Shown here piece by piece: positions 45,584 to 54,201 of a stretch of DNA of 59,391 bases. Source of the DNA: CAZAYP01 sp964489425 [NCBI: uncultured Verrucomicrobiota bacterium] (lineage in GTDB: Bacteria; Verrucomicrobiota; Kiritimatiellia; RZYC01). The first letter of the stretch is position 1. Every line of letters starts with the position of its first letter. Where the stretch lies: positions 1 through 59,391 of the forward strand of contig CAZAYP010000031.1 of the NCBI GenBank assembly GCA_964489425.1. Direction: 5' to 3'. The notes below the pieces were generated by a model. That model was not told the origin of the DNA. It saw only the letters and a list, made by a program, of their open reading frames with translations, and did no database searches. Made by a program: the position numbers and the translations under genes.

Positions 45584-48484
45584 CTATTCGCGCACGCGAA
45601 TGGAGTAGTACACCCCGTCCGCCTGGCCGACCGAAACGGTGTGGCAGCCCTGCGGATAGGCGGCCGGCAGGTTGGTGGCATAAGGAACAAAGCCGGCCAG
45701 CAAGTTGGTGGACTGCAGGATGGCATACACCCGGCCGGTCGCCGCCGGCCAGGCCAGCTCGCGGCGGCCCGCATCCACGACGGCGCTCCGCGCGGCAAAC
45801 ACCGACGCGGCGTTGGTTGGATCCGTGCCGGCGACGCGTTCTTCGAGGTTATCGAGGGTGTCCCCGTCGGCATCCTCAACTCCGGCGGCAGCCGCGCGGG
45901 CGCTGCCGAAATGCTCCTGCTCCCAGTCGTTGCGCAGGCCGTCGTAATCGTAGTCGTCCTGCGGCCGCGACACCAGGGTGGGCGCCAGGGTCAGGAAACC
46001 GAAGCCGTAGTTGCCGTAGCCGTCCTTCTGACCATCGGCGGCCTGGCCGATGCAGGTGGCGGACAAGTAGCGGTTGTTGCCGCTCACGCCGGCCGAGGCG
46101 GCCACCCCCGCGACCAGCAGGCAATGCATATTCGTGATCCCGCCGGCGGCATTGACTGCGGTCCAGGGGATCCGCGCCTCCCAGCGCTCGGTGAAACGGT
46201 CGCCATCGTCATCGGCCGTGGCGCAGGCCACGCTGTTGGAGCCATCGAACTGGGACAGGATCGCCCCAGGCACCGGCACAAAAGCGGTGGAATTGGTGCC
46301 GACATAGTAAAGGCCCTGGCCGAAGTCATAGCCGCCATACGTAAAGTTGGTGTAATCCGCCGCGTCGCCGTATTCGTCGCCGAAGACGATCGCCAAGTCC
46401 ATCGGCTCGGAGAACTTGAGGTTGTGGAGATAATCGAGCGTGTTGGGTGGGCCGGTCTTGTGCCAGAGCGTCTCGGCGTTGTCGGTCAGCGTATCGAATC
46501 CCAGGAACAGACAGAACACGTTGTTCGTGCCGCCCAGGCTTGCGCCGAGTCCGCCAACGTACAGGTTGGTGGCATCGTAGTTGAAATAGATGGCGCCGAA
46601 GTCGCCGAACCCGTCGGAGCTGAGCGCGCGCAGGGCGCCGCCATCCACGTTAAAGTCTACGTTGTCGCCCACCTGGTTCTGCACCACGGGCGGATTGGTG
46701 GTCACCACGGGCGATCCCGCGGCCAGCAACGGCAACGCCGGCCACGCGACAGCACCGGACCCGCCGGCCACGTCCGCGCCCCAGTAGAGCCCATCGTGGT
46801 CATCCCATGCCGCGCCGTTGTGGACGGCCAGGTCAATGCGCCGCGCGTAGGCGGGCACGGCAAAGCTCGCCTCCCAGCGCCGGGTGGCCGGGTTGTTGGT
46901 CAGCGCGATATCCGCCAGGGATAGCTGCCAGTTATCCAGGCCTGCGCGCAACTGGAGCGCACCGGCGCCGGCCAACGGACCGAGCGCCGGCTGGTAACGC
47001 ACCGTGACGTTGGATCCGGCCACAGGCATGGCGGGATCAAGCTCCAGGCGCCCGAGCAGGGCCTGCCAGTTCTGGGCATAGTTGTTGTCCCACGTGGCGC
47101 CAGCCGCATCGCGAAAACAGCAGACCAGGCGCCAGGCCGCGTTGGTGGGCACGGTATATTCGTATTCCCAGCGCCCGCTGACGGCGTTGAAGGTCATGGC
47201 GGTGCTCGCCACGGCGGAAGAAAAATCATCCAGGCCCAGGTGGATATACACAGGATTGGCGGCCGCCAGCGGGCCGGAGCCGGCATCGTAGGAGATGGTC
47301 ACGGCCTGCTCCTGCAGCGGGAACGCAGGTGCGAACCAAACGGGCGGGCGGCGGTTGGTGTACACCACGGTGTCGAACTCGCGATCGTCGCTGCGAATGG
47401 CCCGGTAATTGACGTGGTCGGGAAACATATCCAGCTCCACATGATGGTAACAGGTGGTGGCGATGGCGATGTAGGGTTTGGCCGTGCTGTCATAGAGGGT
47501 AGCGCCCCCCCCGCCGGTCACGACGTACACTACCCCGTCGATCGGCGTTGTGCGCTCGTAGCAATGATTATGGCCATTGAATACGAAATCCATGCCGTAC
47601 CGCGTAAACAGCGGGCACCAGACAGCCCGAATTTCGTAGTCGGGGGCGTGATCGCCGCCGGTCCAGGCCGGCCGGTGATAATGGGCCACGATCCAGCTCG
47701 TGTTGGTGTTGTTGGCCGCCGCCTGCAGGTCGCGCTGGATCCAGTTGGTCTGGCTGTAAATATCGATCTCGCTGTTGAGCGACATGAAATGCGTGGGGCC
47801 GACATCGTACGAGTAGTACCGCTCCCGGCAGGGCCGCGGCGGCAGCGAGAACACCTCGAAGTAGGTGGCGCCGTCACTGCTCACGTCGTCGTGGTTGCCG
47901 GGAGCCGGCATGAACACGGTCTGCGCAAACTCGTTGGAGGTGATCTGGAAATAGCTTGCCCAGGTGCTCCAGCCGGGCAAAAATTGGTCATCCGCCATGT
48001 CGCCCCCGGTAATGACGAGATCCGGCTGCGCGCGGCAGATCGCCGCGGCCACCCCCTCGGCGGCGCTCACCGTGCAGCCGCCCTGCAGGTCGCCGTGCAC
48101 CACGAGCGCCAGCATGCCCGTGGTTGCGCACCCCGCGCGGAAGGTGCGGTCGGCCGTGGCGTAACCGTCGCCGCTGACGACTTGGTAGTGATAGGCGGCG
48201 CCGGGAACCAGGCCGCGCAGGGTGATGGCATGGCGCCGGGAACACCCGCAATCGCTGGCGCTGGACCCGTAGTTGGTCGTGGGCCCGTAATCCACCGTCC
48301 CCCGCCCGGGCGCATCGCGCTCCCAGGACACGGTGATCGTGGTTTGCGGATCCTCGGTCCAGGTGAGGATCGGCGGCACCACGCGCGCTGACGCCGACCC
48401 GGCGCACACAGCCAACGCGAAGCCGCCCGCGATCAGCAGGCGGCAACTCGGCCTGGCGCTGTGCCTGACGTGTCGGCCCATCAT
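45584..48484 (-). CDS. Secreted purple-acid-phosphatase-like phosphoesterase with starch-binding-like modules
   Basis: A 966-residue exported protein. After a signal peptide (MMGRHVRHSARPSCRLLIAG...) comes a purple-acid-phosphatase N-terminal Fn3-like domain (about 35-120), then a calcineurin-like core with VVHGDLQGG, GGDMADD, APGNHDD, VAHYHRPAW and NGHNHCYERT. Two carbohydrate-binding-like modules follow (about 400-480 and 490-570), each with the pattern of CBM25/53-type starch binding (e.g. VYIHLGLDDF and WRLVCCFRDAAGATWDNN). Next comes a beta-rich domain, and near the C-terminus a TSP3-like calcium loop (DADGDTLDNLEE). Its ATG at 48484 has no Shine-Dalgarno. It probably releases phosphate from organic phosphates or phosphorylated glycans outside the cell. 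Confidence 0.82.
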   Translation of the reverse strand: MMGRHVRHSARPSCRLLIAGGFALAVCAGSASARVVPPILTWTEDPQTTITVSWERDAPGRGTVDYGPTTNYGSSASDCGCSRRHAITLRGLVPGAAYHYQVVSGDGYATADRTFRAGCATTGMLALVVHGDLQGGCTVSAAEGVAAAICRAQPDLVITGGDMADDQFLPGWSTWASYFQITSNEFAQTVFMPAPGNHDDVSSDGATYFEVFSLPPRPCRERYYSYDVGPTHFMSLNSEIDIYSQTNWIQRDLQAAANNTNTSWIVAHYHRPAWTGGDHAPDYEIRAVWCPLFTRYGMDFVFNGHNHCYERTTPIDGVVYVVTGGGGATLYDSTAKPYIAIATTCYHHVELDMFPDHVNYRAIRSDDREFDTVVYTNRRPPVWFAPAFPLQEQAVTISYDAGSGPLAAANPVYIHLGLDDFSSAVASTAMTFNAVSGRWEYEYTVPTNAAWRLVCCFRDAAGATWDNNYAQNWQALLGRLELDPAMPVAGSNVTVRYQPALGPLAGAGALQLRAGLDNWQLSLADIALTNNPATRRWEASFAVPAYARRIDLAVHNGAAWDDHDGLYWGADVAGGSGAVAWPALPLLAAGSPVVTTNPPVVQNQVGDNVDFNVDGGALRALSSDGFGDFGAIYFNYDATNLYVGGLGASLGGTNNVFCLFLGFDTLTDNAETLWHKTGPPNTLDYLHNLKFSEPMDLAIVFGDEYGDAADYTNFTYGGYDFGQGLYYVGTNSTAFVPVPGAILSQFDGSNSVACATADDDGDRFTERWEARIPWTAVNAAGGITNMHCLLVAGVAASAGVSGNNRYLSATCIGQAADGQKDGYGNYGFGFLTLAPTLVSRPQDDYDYDGLRNDWEQEHFGSARAAAAGVEDADGDTLDNLEERVAGTDPTNAASVFAARSAVVDAGRRELAWPAATGRVYAILQSTNLLAGFVPYATNLPAAYPQGCHTVSVGQADGVYYSIRVRE

Positions 48485-48491
48485 GGAGAAT

Positions 48492-48520
48492 AGAATACCC
48501 AGCCTCCGGAAAAAAGTGAA
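48492..48520 (-). promoter_or_regulatory. Promoter of the phosphoesterase gene, probably leaderless
   Basis: TTCACT (48520-48515) and TATTCT (48497-48492) are spaced by 17 bases on the minus strand. Transcription would start at about 48485, one base before the ATG at 48484. No Shine-Dalgarno is present. The promoter sits in the 52-base spacer after hldD. Confidence 0.45.
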
Positions 48521-48536
48521 CCCCGCCCGGCGCCCG

Positions 48537-49505
48537 TCAGCTGTGCTCGTCGGCCAGGGCGCGCACATAGTCGCTCACCCCGTCCTCGAGGCTGCTGATC
48601 GGCGCCTCGTACCCGGCGCGGCGCAGCTTGGCCATGTCCGCCTCGGTGTGGTACTGGTACTTGGGCCGCAGCGACTCCGGCATATCGATGTAGACAATCC
48701 GCGGGTCGCGGCCCATGGCGCGGAACACGGCGCCGGCCAAATCGTTCCAGCTGCGCGCCCGGCCCGTGCCGCAGTTAAACAGGCCGGACACGCGCGGCCG
48801 TTCCATGAAGAACAGGGTGATGGCCGCCGCATCACGGACGTAAATGAAGTCGCGCACCTGCGCGCCGTCGCCGTACTCCGGCCGGTACGACTTGAACAGG
48901 CGGACCTCGCCGGTCTCGCGGATCTGGCCGTAGGCCTTATGGATGACGGACCGCATGTCGCCCTTGTGGCCTTCGCGCGGGCCGTAGACGTTGAAATATT
49001 TCAGGCCCACGATCAGATCAAAGAGGTTGTTCTTCGCGGCCCACAGGTCAAAGACGTGCTTGGAGTATCCGTACATGTTCAGCGGCCGCAGCTGGTCGAG
49101 GGCGCGCTCGTCATCGTGGTAGCCATGGCGGCCGTCGCCGTAGGTGGCCGCGCTGGAGGCGTAGACAAACCGCGCGCCGTGCTGCAGGGTCCATTCGCAC
49201 AGGAGCCGGCTGTAGCGGTAGTTGTTGTCGGCAAGGTAGTCGGCATCGGCCTCCGTGGTGCTGCTGCAGGCGCCCAGGTGGAACACGAACTTGACGTCCG
49301 GGATCTTGTTGGCCGCCAGCGCGGCCCGGAATGTCTCCTTGTCCATGTAGTCCTCGAACCGCAGGCCGGTGAGGTTGCGCCATTTTTCGCCGCGGCCCAG
49401 GTGGTCCACCACGAGGATGTCGGTTTCGCCGCGCTGGTTGAGCTGCTCCACGACATGGCTGCCGATGAAGCCCGCCCCGCCCGTGACAATGATTTTCAGT
49501 CCCAT
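48537..49505 (-). CDS. hldD: ADP-L-glycero-D-manno-heptose 6-epimerase
   Basis: A 322-residue short-chain dehydrogenase-type epimerase making the ADP-heptose used for the LPS inner core. TGGAGFIGSHVVEQL is the NADP-binding motif; HLGACSSTTEADADY is diagnostic of HldD; the catalytic Tyr and Lys are in MYGYSKHVFD. The ATG at 49505 follows AGGAG by 9 bases and is preferred to the one at 49514. It is directly downstream of the heptose-1-phosphate adenylyltransferase gene (26 bases). Confidence 0.95.
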   Translation of the reverse strand: MGLKIIVTGGAGFIGSHVVEQLNQRGETDILVVDHLGRGEKWRNLTGLRFEDYMDKETFRAALAANKIPDVKFVFHLGACSSTTEADADYLADNNYRYSRLLCEWTLQHGARFVYASSAATYGDGRHGYHDDERALDQLRPLNMYGYSKHVFDLWAAKNNLFDLIVGLKYFNVYGPREGHKGDMRSVIHKAYGQIRETGEVRLFKSYRPEYGDGAQVRDFIYVRDAAAITLFFMERPRVSGLFNCGTGRARSWNDLAGAVFRAMGRDPRIVYIDMPESLRPKYQYHTEADMAKLRRAGYEAPISSLEDGVSDYVRALADEHS

Positions 49506-49531
49506 GCCTGCCATCTCCTTGTCTTGGGGAA

Positions 49532-50050
49532 TCAGGCGGCCGGGCCCGCCGCAGGCGCCGACCCGCCGTACACCTCGAGGATCCGGCGGATCAGCGCGGA
49601 GGTGGACTTGCCCGGCACCAGCGGCGCCAGGGCCACGCGGCCCCCATGCCGCTCCACCACCTCGCGGCCGCTCACGTAATGCGCCCAGTCCTCGCCCTTG
49701 ACCAGCACGTCCGGCAGCAGCTCGCCGATCAGGGCCGCCGGCTCGGGCTCGTCAAAAATCACCACGTAATCGACGCATTCCAGGGCGGCCAGCACCAGCG
49801 CGCGGTCCTGCTCTCCCACGATCGGCCGCTGCGGCCCCTTGATCCCCCGCACCGAGGCGTCGGAGTTCAGGCCCACGATCAGCGCGTCCGCCTGGGCGCG
49901 CGCCCACGCCAGGTACTCCACGTGGCCGATGTGCAGGATGTCGAAACAGCCGTTGGTGAACGCCAGCTTGCGGCCCTGCGCCCGCAGGCGCGCCCGCTCC
50001 GTCGGCATGGCGGCCCGGCTCCTGATTTTGCCCTGCAGATCTGGATTCAT
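49532..50050 (-). CDS. rfaE2: D-glycero-beta-D-manno-heptose-1-phosphate adenylyltransferase
   Basis: A 172-residue nucleotidyltransferase, equivalent to the C-terminal half of HldE. The HxGH motif is in FTNGCFDILHIGHVEYLAWAR; GLNSDASVRGIKGPQRPI, DVLVKGEDWAHYVSG and PGKSTSALI also match. It makes ADP-heptose from heptose-1-phosphate. The kinase half is not present in this window. The ATG at 50050 is chosen over a GTG at 50071. It lies upstream of hldD in one operon. Confidence 0.93.
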   Translation of the reverse strand: MNPDLQGKIRSRAAMPTERARLRAQGRKLAFTNGCFDILHIGHVEYLAWARAQADALIVGLNSDASVRGIKGPQRPIVGEQDRALVLAALECVDYVVIFDEPEPAALIGELLPDVLVKGEDWAHYVSGREVVERHGGRVALAPLVPGKSTSALIRRILEVYGGSAPAAGPAA

Positions 50051-50162
50051 CCTGGATGGTGACCTTAGCACCCGGCCGGGGCCGCTTCAACCCCTGTTTC
50101 ACCAATGATCGCCGGGCACAAGCCAACCCGGCCATTCCCCAAATTGCGGCTGCATCCCGCGC

Positions 50163-50218
50163 TTGACTATGGCGGCCAATTATCCGAATGTTTTGCATAT
50201 TGTGCACCGTTGCACAAT
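50163..50218. promoter_or_regulatory. Candidate operator and promoter elements upstream of the binding-protein gene
   Basis: A perfect inverted repeat ATTGTGCA / TGCACAAT with a four-base centre (50199-50218) stands 46 bases before the livK-like ATG, downstream of a TTGACT element (50163-50168). The palindrome is a good candidate for a regulator-binding site of the transporter genes. No matching -10 is evident. Confidence 0.5.
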
Positions 50219-50264
50219 GACGGCGGAAGTATGAGGGACGCTTAATCAAAAAAGGGAGATCGCC

Positions 50265-51413
50265 ATGAAGAGAATGGCCGGTTGGATTGTTGGTCTGGCA
50301 TTGGCAGGCACCTTGAGCTGGGCGGAAGAAGCCGCAGTGGAACCCATCAAGATCGGCGCGCTGTTCGCCGAAACAGGCCCGGCCGCGTTCCTGGGCGCAC
50401 CGGAAGCCAAAACCACCCGCATGCTGGCAGAAAAAATCAATGCCGGCGGCGGGATCCTCGGACGGCCCGTGGAATTCATCATCATGGATACGGAAGGCAG
50501 CCCGGAGAAGGCGGTGTCGTTTGCCAAGAAGCTGATCGAGGAAGACAACGTGCTGGCCATCATCGGGCCCAGCACCAGCGGCGAAACCCTGCAGATCAAG
50601 GACCTTTGCGAGAGCGAAGGGGTGCTGCTGATTTCCTGCGCGGCGGCGGAGGCGATCGTCAACCCCCAGGCCGGCCACGTGTTCAAGACCCCCCAGAAAG
50701 ACAGCCAAGCCGTGGCGTGGATTTTCCAGACCATGAAAGCCAAGGGCATCACCAAGATTGGCGTGCTGTCCAGCAACACCGGTTTTGGCAAGGGCGGCAA
50801 GGCGCAGCTCGAGAAGATGGCCCCGGATTACGGGATCGAGATCGTGGCCAACGAGGTGTATGACAAGGAAGCCACGGACCTGACCGACGTCCTCAACAAG
50901 CTCAAAACCGCGGGCGGCGAAGCCGTCGTGAACTGGTCCATCGAGCCGGCCCAGTCCATTGTGCCCAAGAACATGAAGCAGATCGGCATGGACATGCCGC
51001 TGTTCCAAAGCCACGGGTTCGGCAACATCAAGTATGCCGAGCAGGCCGGCGAGGCGGGCGAAGGCATCATCTTCCCTTGCGGCCGCCTGCTGGTGGTGGA
51101 CGTGCTGCCTGCGGATCACCCGCAGAAAGCCGTGCTGGAAGGCTACAAGCAGGACTACGAGCAGAAGTTCAACGAGCCGGTCAGCACCTTCGGCGGCCAC
51201 GCGTATGACGCGATCCTGATCGTGACCGAAGCGATCAAGAAAGCCAACAGCACGGATCCGGCGCAGGTGCGGGATGCCGTGGAATCCATCACCGGCCTCG
51301 TGGGCACGGCGGGCGTTTTCAACTTCTCGGCGACGGACCATAACGGGCTCGGAATGGACGCGTTTGAAATGCTGACCGTCAAAGACGGGAAGTTCACCCT
51401 GTATAATCAATGA
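50265..51413 (+). CDS. livK: Branched-chain amino-acid-type ABC transporter, periplasmic binding protein
   Basis: A 382-residue periplasmic protein, signal peptide MKRMAGWIVGLALAGTLSWA. The mature protein follows the Leu/Ile/Val-binding (type I PBP) pattern: IKIGALFAETGPAAFLGAPEAK, IIGPSTSGETLQIKDL, GVLSSNTGFGKGGKAQL and FGGHAYDAILIVTEAI. AAGGGAG precedes the ATG by 8 bases. The real ligand may be another hydrophobic amino acid or short amide. The stop overlaps the livH start (ATGA). Confidence 0.88.
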   Translation: MKRMAGWIVGLALAGTLSWAEEAAVEPIKIGALFAETGPAAFLGAPEAKTTRMLAEKINAGGGILGRPVEFIIMDTEGSPEKAVSFAKKLIEEDNVLAIIGPSTSGETLQIKDLCESEGVLLISCAAAEAIVNPQAGHVFKTPQKDSQAVAWIFQTMKAKGITKIGVLSSNTGFGKGGKAQLEKMAPDYGIEIVANEVYDKEATDLTDVLNKLKTAGGEAVVNWSIEPAQSIVPKNMKQIGMDMPLFQSHGFGNIKYAEQAGEAGEGIIFPCGRLLVVDVLPADHPQKAVLEGYKQDYEQKFNEPVSTFGGHAYDAILIVTEAIKKANSTDPAQVRDAVESITGLVGTAGVFNFSATDHNGLGMDAFEMLTVKDGKFTLYNQ

Positions 51414-52285
51414 TTCAGTATATCCTGTCGGGGCTGACGGTCGGCAGCATTTATGCGGTTATCGCCATTGGCTTTAACCTGATCTACAGCACCACGGGAA
51501 TATTGAATTTTGCCCAGGGCGAATTCGTCATGCTGGGCGGGATGCTGGCGGTGTCGCTGCTGGCGTTTGCGCCGTTGCCGGTGGCGGTGGTGGGCGCGGT
51601 GGTCGGCGTGGCGGCGCTCGGCGCGTTGCTGGAGCTGGTGTTTTTCCGCCGGCTGCGGTCGCACTCCCTGCTCAACATGATCATCATCACCATCGGCCTG
51701 TCGATCCTGATCCAGGAAATCGCCCTGCACGCGTGGGATGAGAAGGTCCGCGCCCTGCCCTATTTCACGGGGAACGAGTGCTCCTCGGTCAAGGTGCTGG
51801 GCGCGGCCATCACCCCCCAGGCGTTGTGGGTGCTGGGCGCGGTCGGTCTGACGGTGGTGGCGCTGCACCTGGTCCTCAAGTACACCATGGTGGGGCGCGC
51901 CATGCGCGCCTGCGCCTCGAACCCGGAAGCCGCCGCCCTGGCCGGCATCAACACCTCCAACATGCGGACGCTGGCCTTCAGCCTGAGCGCCGGCCTGGGC
52001 GCCTTGGCCGGATGCCTGATCTCGCCCATTGCCATGACCCAGTACAACATGGGCGGGCCGCTGGCCATCAAGGGGTTTGCGGCGGCCATCCTGGGCGGGC
52101 TGGGCTTGCCGGCCGCGGCCATCGCCGGCGGCCTGCTGGTCGGGCTGGCGGAATCGCTCAGCGTGAGCGTGCTGCCCGCGGCGTACAAGGACGTGACCGC
52201 CTTCGCCATTCTCCTGCTGGTGCTGTTTTTCCGCCCGCAGGGGTTGTTTGGCCGCAAGGGCGGGTCCATGGTCCGGGAGTGCTGA
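51410..52285 (+). CDS. livH: Branched-chain amino-acid-type ABC permease, LivH-like
   Basis: A 291-residue inner-membrane permease. The N-terminus MIQYILSGLTVGSIYAVIA and the region NLIYSTTGILNFAQGEFVMLGGM are the LivH signature; EAAALAGINTSNMRTLAF is the ATPase-contacting loop. About eight to nine hydrophobic helices. It overlaps the binding-protein gene by 4 bases (ATGA), so the genes are translationally coupled. Confidence 0.95.
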   Translation: MIQYILSGLTVGSIYAVIAIGFNLIYSTTGILNFAQGEFVMLGGMLAVSLLAFAPLPVAVVGAVVGVAALGALLELVFFRRLRSHSLLNMIIITIGLSILIQEIALHAWDEKVRALPYFTGNECSSVKVLGAAITPQALWVLGAVGLTVVALHLVLKYTMVGRAMRACASNPEAAALAGINTSNMRTLAFSLSAGLGALAGCLISPIAMTQYNMGGPLAIKGFAAAILGGLGLPAAAIAGGLLVGLAESLSVSVLPAAYKDVTAFAILLLVLFFRPQGLFGRKGGSMVREC

Positions 52286-52290
52286 AGGCC

Positions 52291-53379
52291 ATGGACCGCC
52301 GCAGTATCCTTGGCCTGGCATCGCTGGCACTGGTGCTGGTGGCCATCCAGCTGATTGCCCGGCAGGCCGGCAAGGAGTTTTACCTCACGCAGCTCACCAT
52401 GGCCGGCTACTACACGCTCGTCCTGCTCGGCCTGAGCCTGCTCATGGGTTACGCGGGGCAAATCTCCCTTGGACACAGCGCCTTTTTTGCCATCGGCGGG
52501 TACACCGCGGCGGTGATGACCACCAAGCCTGTAGCGGCCACGGCCACGGCCGGGTGGCCCGCCCTGCTGGCGCGCGGCGGCGTGCTGGCGCCGCGGGCGG
52601 ACTTGTATGGCAACCAGTTTTACACGTTCTCGTCCGGCGCGGCGCTGGTCGTGGCCATCGGGGTCGCGGTGCTCGTGGCGCTCCTGGTCGGCTGGCCGGC
52701 CCTGCGCCTGAAAGGCCACTACCTGGCCATGGCCACGCTCGGGTTCGGCCTGATCGTGTACCGCATCCTGCTGGGCTGCGAATGGCTGGGCGGCGCCGAC
52801 GGCCTGCAGGGGGTGCCGGCGTGGCAGATCCTCCCCCACGTAACCCTGTGCGGCAAACGAACTTTCCGGGTGGAAAACTATTACATCGCCTGGACCCTGG
52901 TGCTGCTGGCGCTGGCCATGCTGCTGAACCTGGTCAACTCGCGGCCGGGCCGCGCGTTGCGCGCCATCCACGACAGCGAACTCACGGCCAATGCCATGGG
53001 CGTCAACACAGCGGCTTACAAGCTCAAGGTGTTCGTGATCAGCGCAGTCATGGCGGCCGTGGCCGGCTTTTTCCTGACCCACTACACCGGCGGCATCGCG
53101 CCTTCGGAATCCAGCGCCATGAAATCCATCCGCTACGTGGCGCTGGTCGCGGCCGGGGGGTCTGCCAGCCTGTGGGGCGTCCTTACCGTCGGCACAATCA
53201 TCAACTATTTATCGTTGCGCGGCTTCTTCGGAAGCTATGACCACATGGTGTTCGGCGCCCTGCTCGTCCTCATCATCACCCTGGCGCCCGCCGGGCCATT
53301 ACCCCTGCTGGCCAAGGTGTTCCGCCTAAGGCGCCGCCGCGCACCGGTCGCCGCCGCGGCCCCCGTGGTGGCCGCCTGA
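52291..53379 (+). CDS. livM: Branched-chain amino-acid-type ABC permease, LivM-like
   Basis: A 362-residue permease. LGLSLLMGYAGQISLGHSAFFAIGGYTAA is the LivM motif, and NSRPGRALRAIHDSELTANAMGVN the coupling loop. The start is the ATG at 52291, five bases after livH, because the open frame further upstream is a shadow of livH. livF and livG, which supply the ATPase, do not follow; the next gene is on the opposite strand. The C-terminus is Arg/Ala-rich (RLRRRRAPVAAAAP). Confidence 0.92.
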   Translation: MDRRSILGLASLALVLVAIQLIARQAGKEFYLTQLTMAGYYTLVLLGLSLLMGYAGQISLGHSAFFAIGGYTAAVMTTKPVAATATAGWPALLARGGVLAPRADLYGNQFYTFSSGAALVVAIGVAVLVALLVGWPALRLKGHYLAMATLGFGLIVYRILLGCEWLGGADGLQGVPAWQILPHVTLCGKRTFRVENYYIAWTLVLLALAMLLNLVNSRPGRALRAIHDSELTANAMGVNTAAYKLKVFVISAVMAAVAGFFLTHYTGGIAPSESSAMKSIRYVALVAAGGSASLWGVLTVGTIINYLSLRGFFGSYDHMVFGALLVLIITLAPAGPLPLLAKVFRLRRRRAPVAAAAPVVAA

Positions 53380-53389
53380 CCAGGCGCCG

Positions 53390-53689
53390 CTATTTCTTGA
53401 TTTCCACGCAGCGGCTGAACCAGCCCCGACCCGGCTTGGGCTTGAAGCAGACATTCCAGTAGTCGCCTTTGTCGTGGGCCTCGCCGGAATCAAGGTCATA
53501 ATCCAAGTCCAACTTCCGCTGGCCCATAATATACTTGGCTTGGCTGATGGCCCGGCTGGCTGACCGTTCATTGGAGAAATTGCTGGATAGCGGCCGGGTG
53601 GTTTTTGTTGATCGGCAGGCCGATCCGGCCATCGCGAGCGCCGTCACACAAAATATCACAACCAGTTGACGGACAAGATGTTTTGTCAC
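53390..53689 (-). CDS. Small lipoprotein
   Basis: A 99-residue exported protein starting at the GTG at 53689, with AAAGGAG about 9 bases upstream; a longer frame to 53785 has no start support. The signal peptide (TKHLVRQLVVIFCVTALAMAG) ends in a lipobox, AGSAC, so the mature protein is lipid-anchored. The mature part is charged with a conserved-looking tail (KGDYWNVCFKPKPGRGWFSRCVE) containing two further cysteines. No family is recognised. It overlaps no neighbour and converges with livM. Confidence 0.75.
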   Translation of the reverse strand: MTKHLVRQLVVIFCVTALAMAGSACRSTKTTRPLSSNFSNERSASRAISQAKYIMGQRKLDLDYDLDSGEAHDKGDYWNVCFKPKPGRGWFSRCVEIKK

Positions 53690-53771
53690 CAGCCGATCTC
53701 CTTTAACCTGCCTTGAGGTGCACTTCGCTGGACCCTCCGCCACCTGGAGCCACAGGCTATTTTTGCCGCCT

Positions 53772-53799
53772 ATTATCCCACGCATGCAATAAGTGTCAA
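53772..53799 (-). promoter_or_regulatory. Strong sigma-70-type promoter of the small lipoprotein gene
   Basis: TTGACA (53799-53794, perfect) and GATAAT (53777-53772) are 16 bases apart on the minus strand, followed by a leader of about 75 bases before the GTG at 53689. Confidence 0.65.
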
Positions 53800-53850
53800 A
53801 CCACTTAATATTCAGCCCTGCGCGCCGATTATGAGAGTAGCAGGCCGATT

Positions 53851-54123
53851 ATGGATATTGCGATTGCCAACAATAGCTTCGAATACGGGATCTACCGGGC
53901 CAACCAAGCCATGTCTGCCGCAGGCCCGGCGGCCTTGAACCCCCAGGGGCAACCCGCCAACCAACTCAACATGGGCGACAACGCCGCCATTGATCGGGTC
54001 GTGGCGCGATCCCCGGGCGAGTACGGCGTCTACATGGTCAATCGCGCCCTGAAACAGGCGGTGGGCATTGAGCTGACCACCATGCGCCAGCAAGTCGGGA
54101 GCATCCTGAACCAATTTGGCTGA
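53851..54123 (+). CDS. Small protein with a duplicated EYG(I/V)Y motif
   Basis: A 90-residue protein without signal peptide. Two halves share SxxEYG[IV]YxxNxA: NSFEYGIYRANQAMSAAG (8-25) and SPGEYGVYMVNRALKQAVG (54-72). The C-terminus is helical and ends with QQVGSILNQFG. It is somewhat like short putative motility proteins of the YjfB type in composition and length, but no real match can be claimed. A clear terminator follows. Confidence 0.6.
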   Translation: MDIAIANNSFEYGIYRANQAMSAAGPAALNPQGQPANQLNMGDNAAIDRVVARSPGEYGVYMVNRALKQAVGIELTTMRQQVGSILNQFG

Positions 54124-54144
54124 AGGTACGTTATTAGACTGGGG

Positions 54145-54187
54145 CAGGCCCCGCTGATTGCAAAAATCGCGGGGCCTGTTCATTTTA
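54145..54187 (+). terminator. Rho-independent terminator after the 90-residue protein gene
   Basis: A perfect 10-bp stem (CAGGCCCCGC / GCGGGGCCTG, 54145-54154 and 54169-54178) with a 14-base loop is followed by TTCATTTT. It is a good terminator on the plus strand. Confidence 0.8.
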
Positions 54188-54201
54188 AAAAACCGGCGGC
54201 T

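Noticed and set aside
51778-53379. A 533-residue version of the LivM protein
   Set aside because: The extra N-terminal part lies in another frame of livH; the ATG at 52291 gives a typical LivM.
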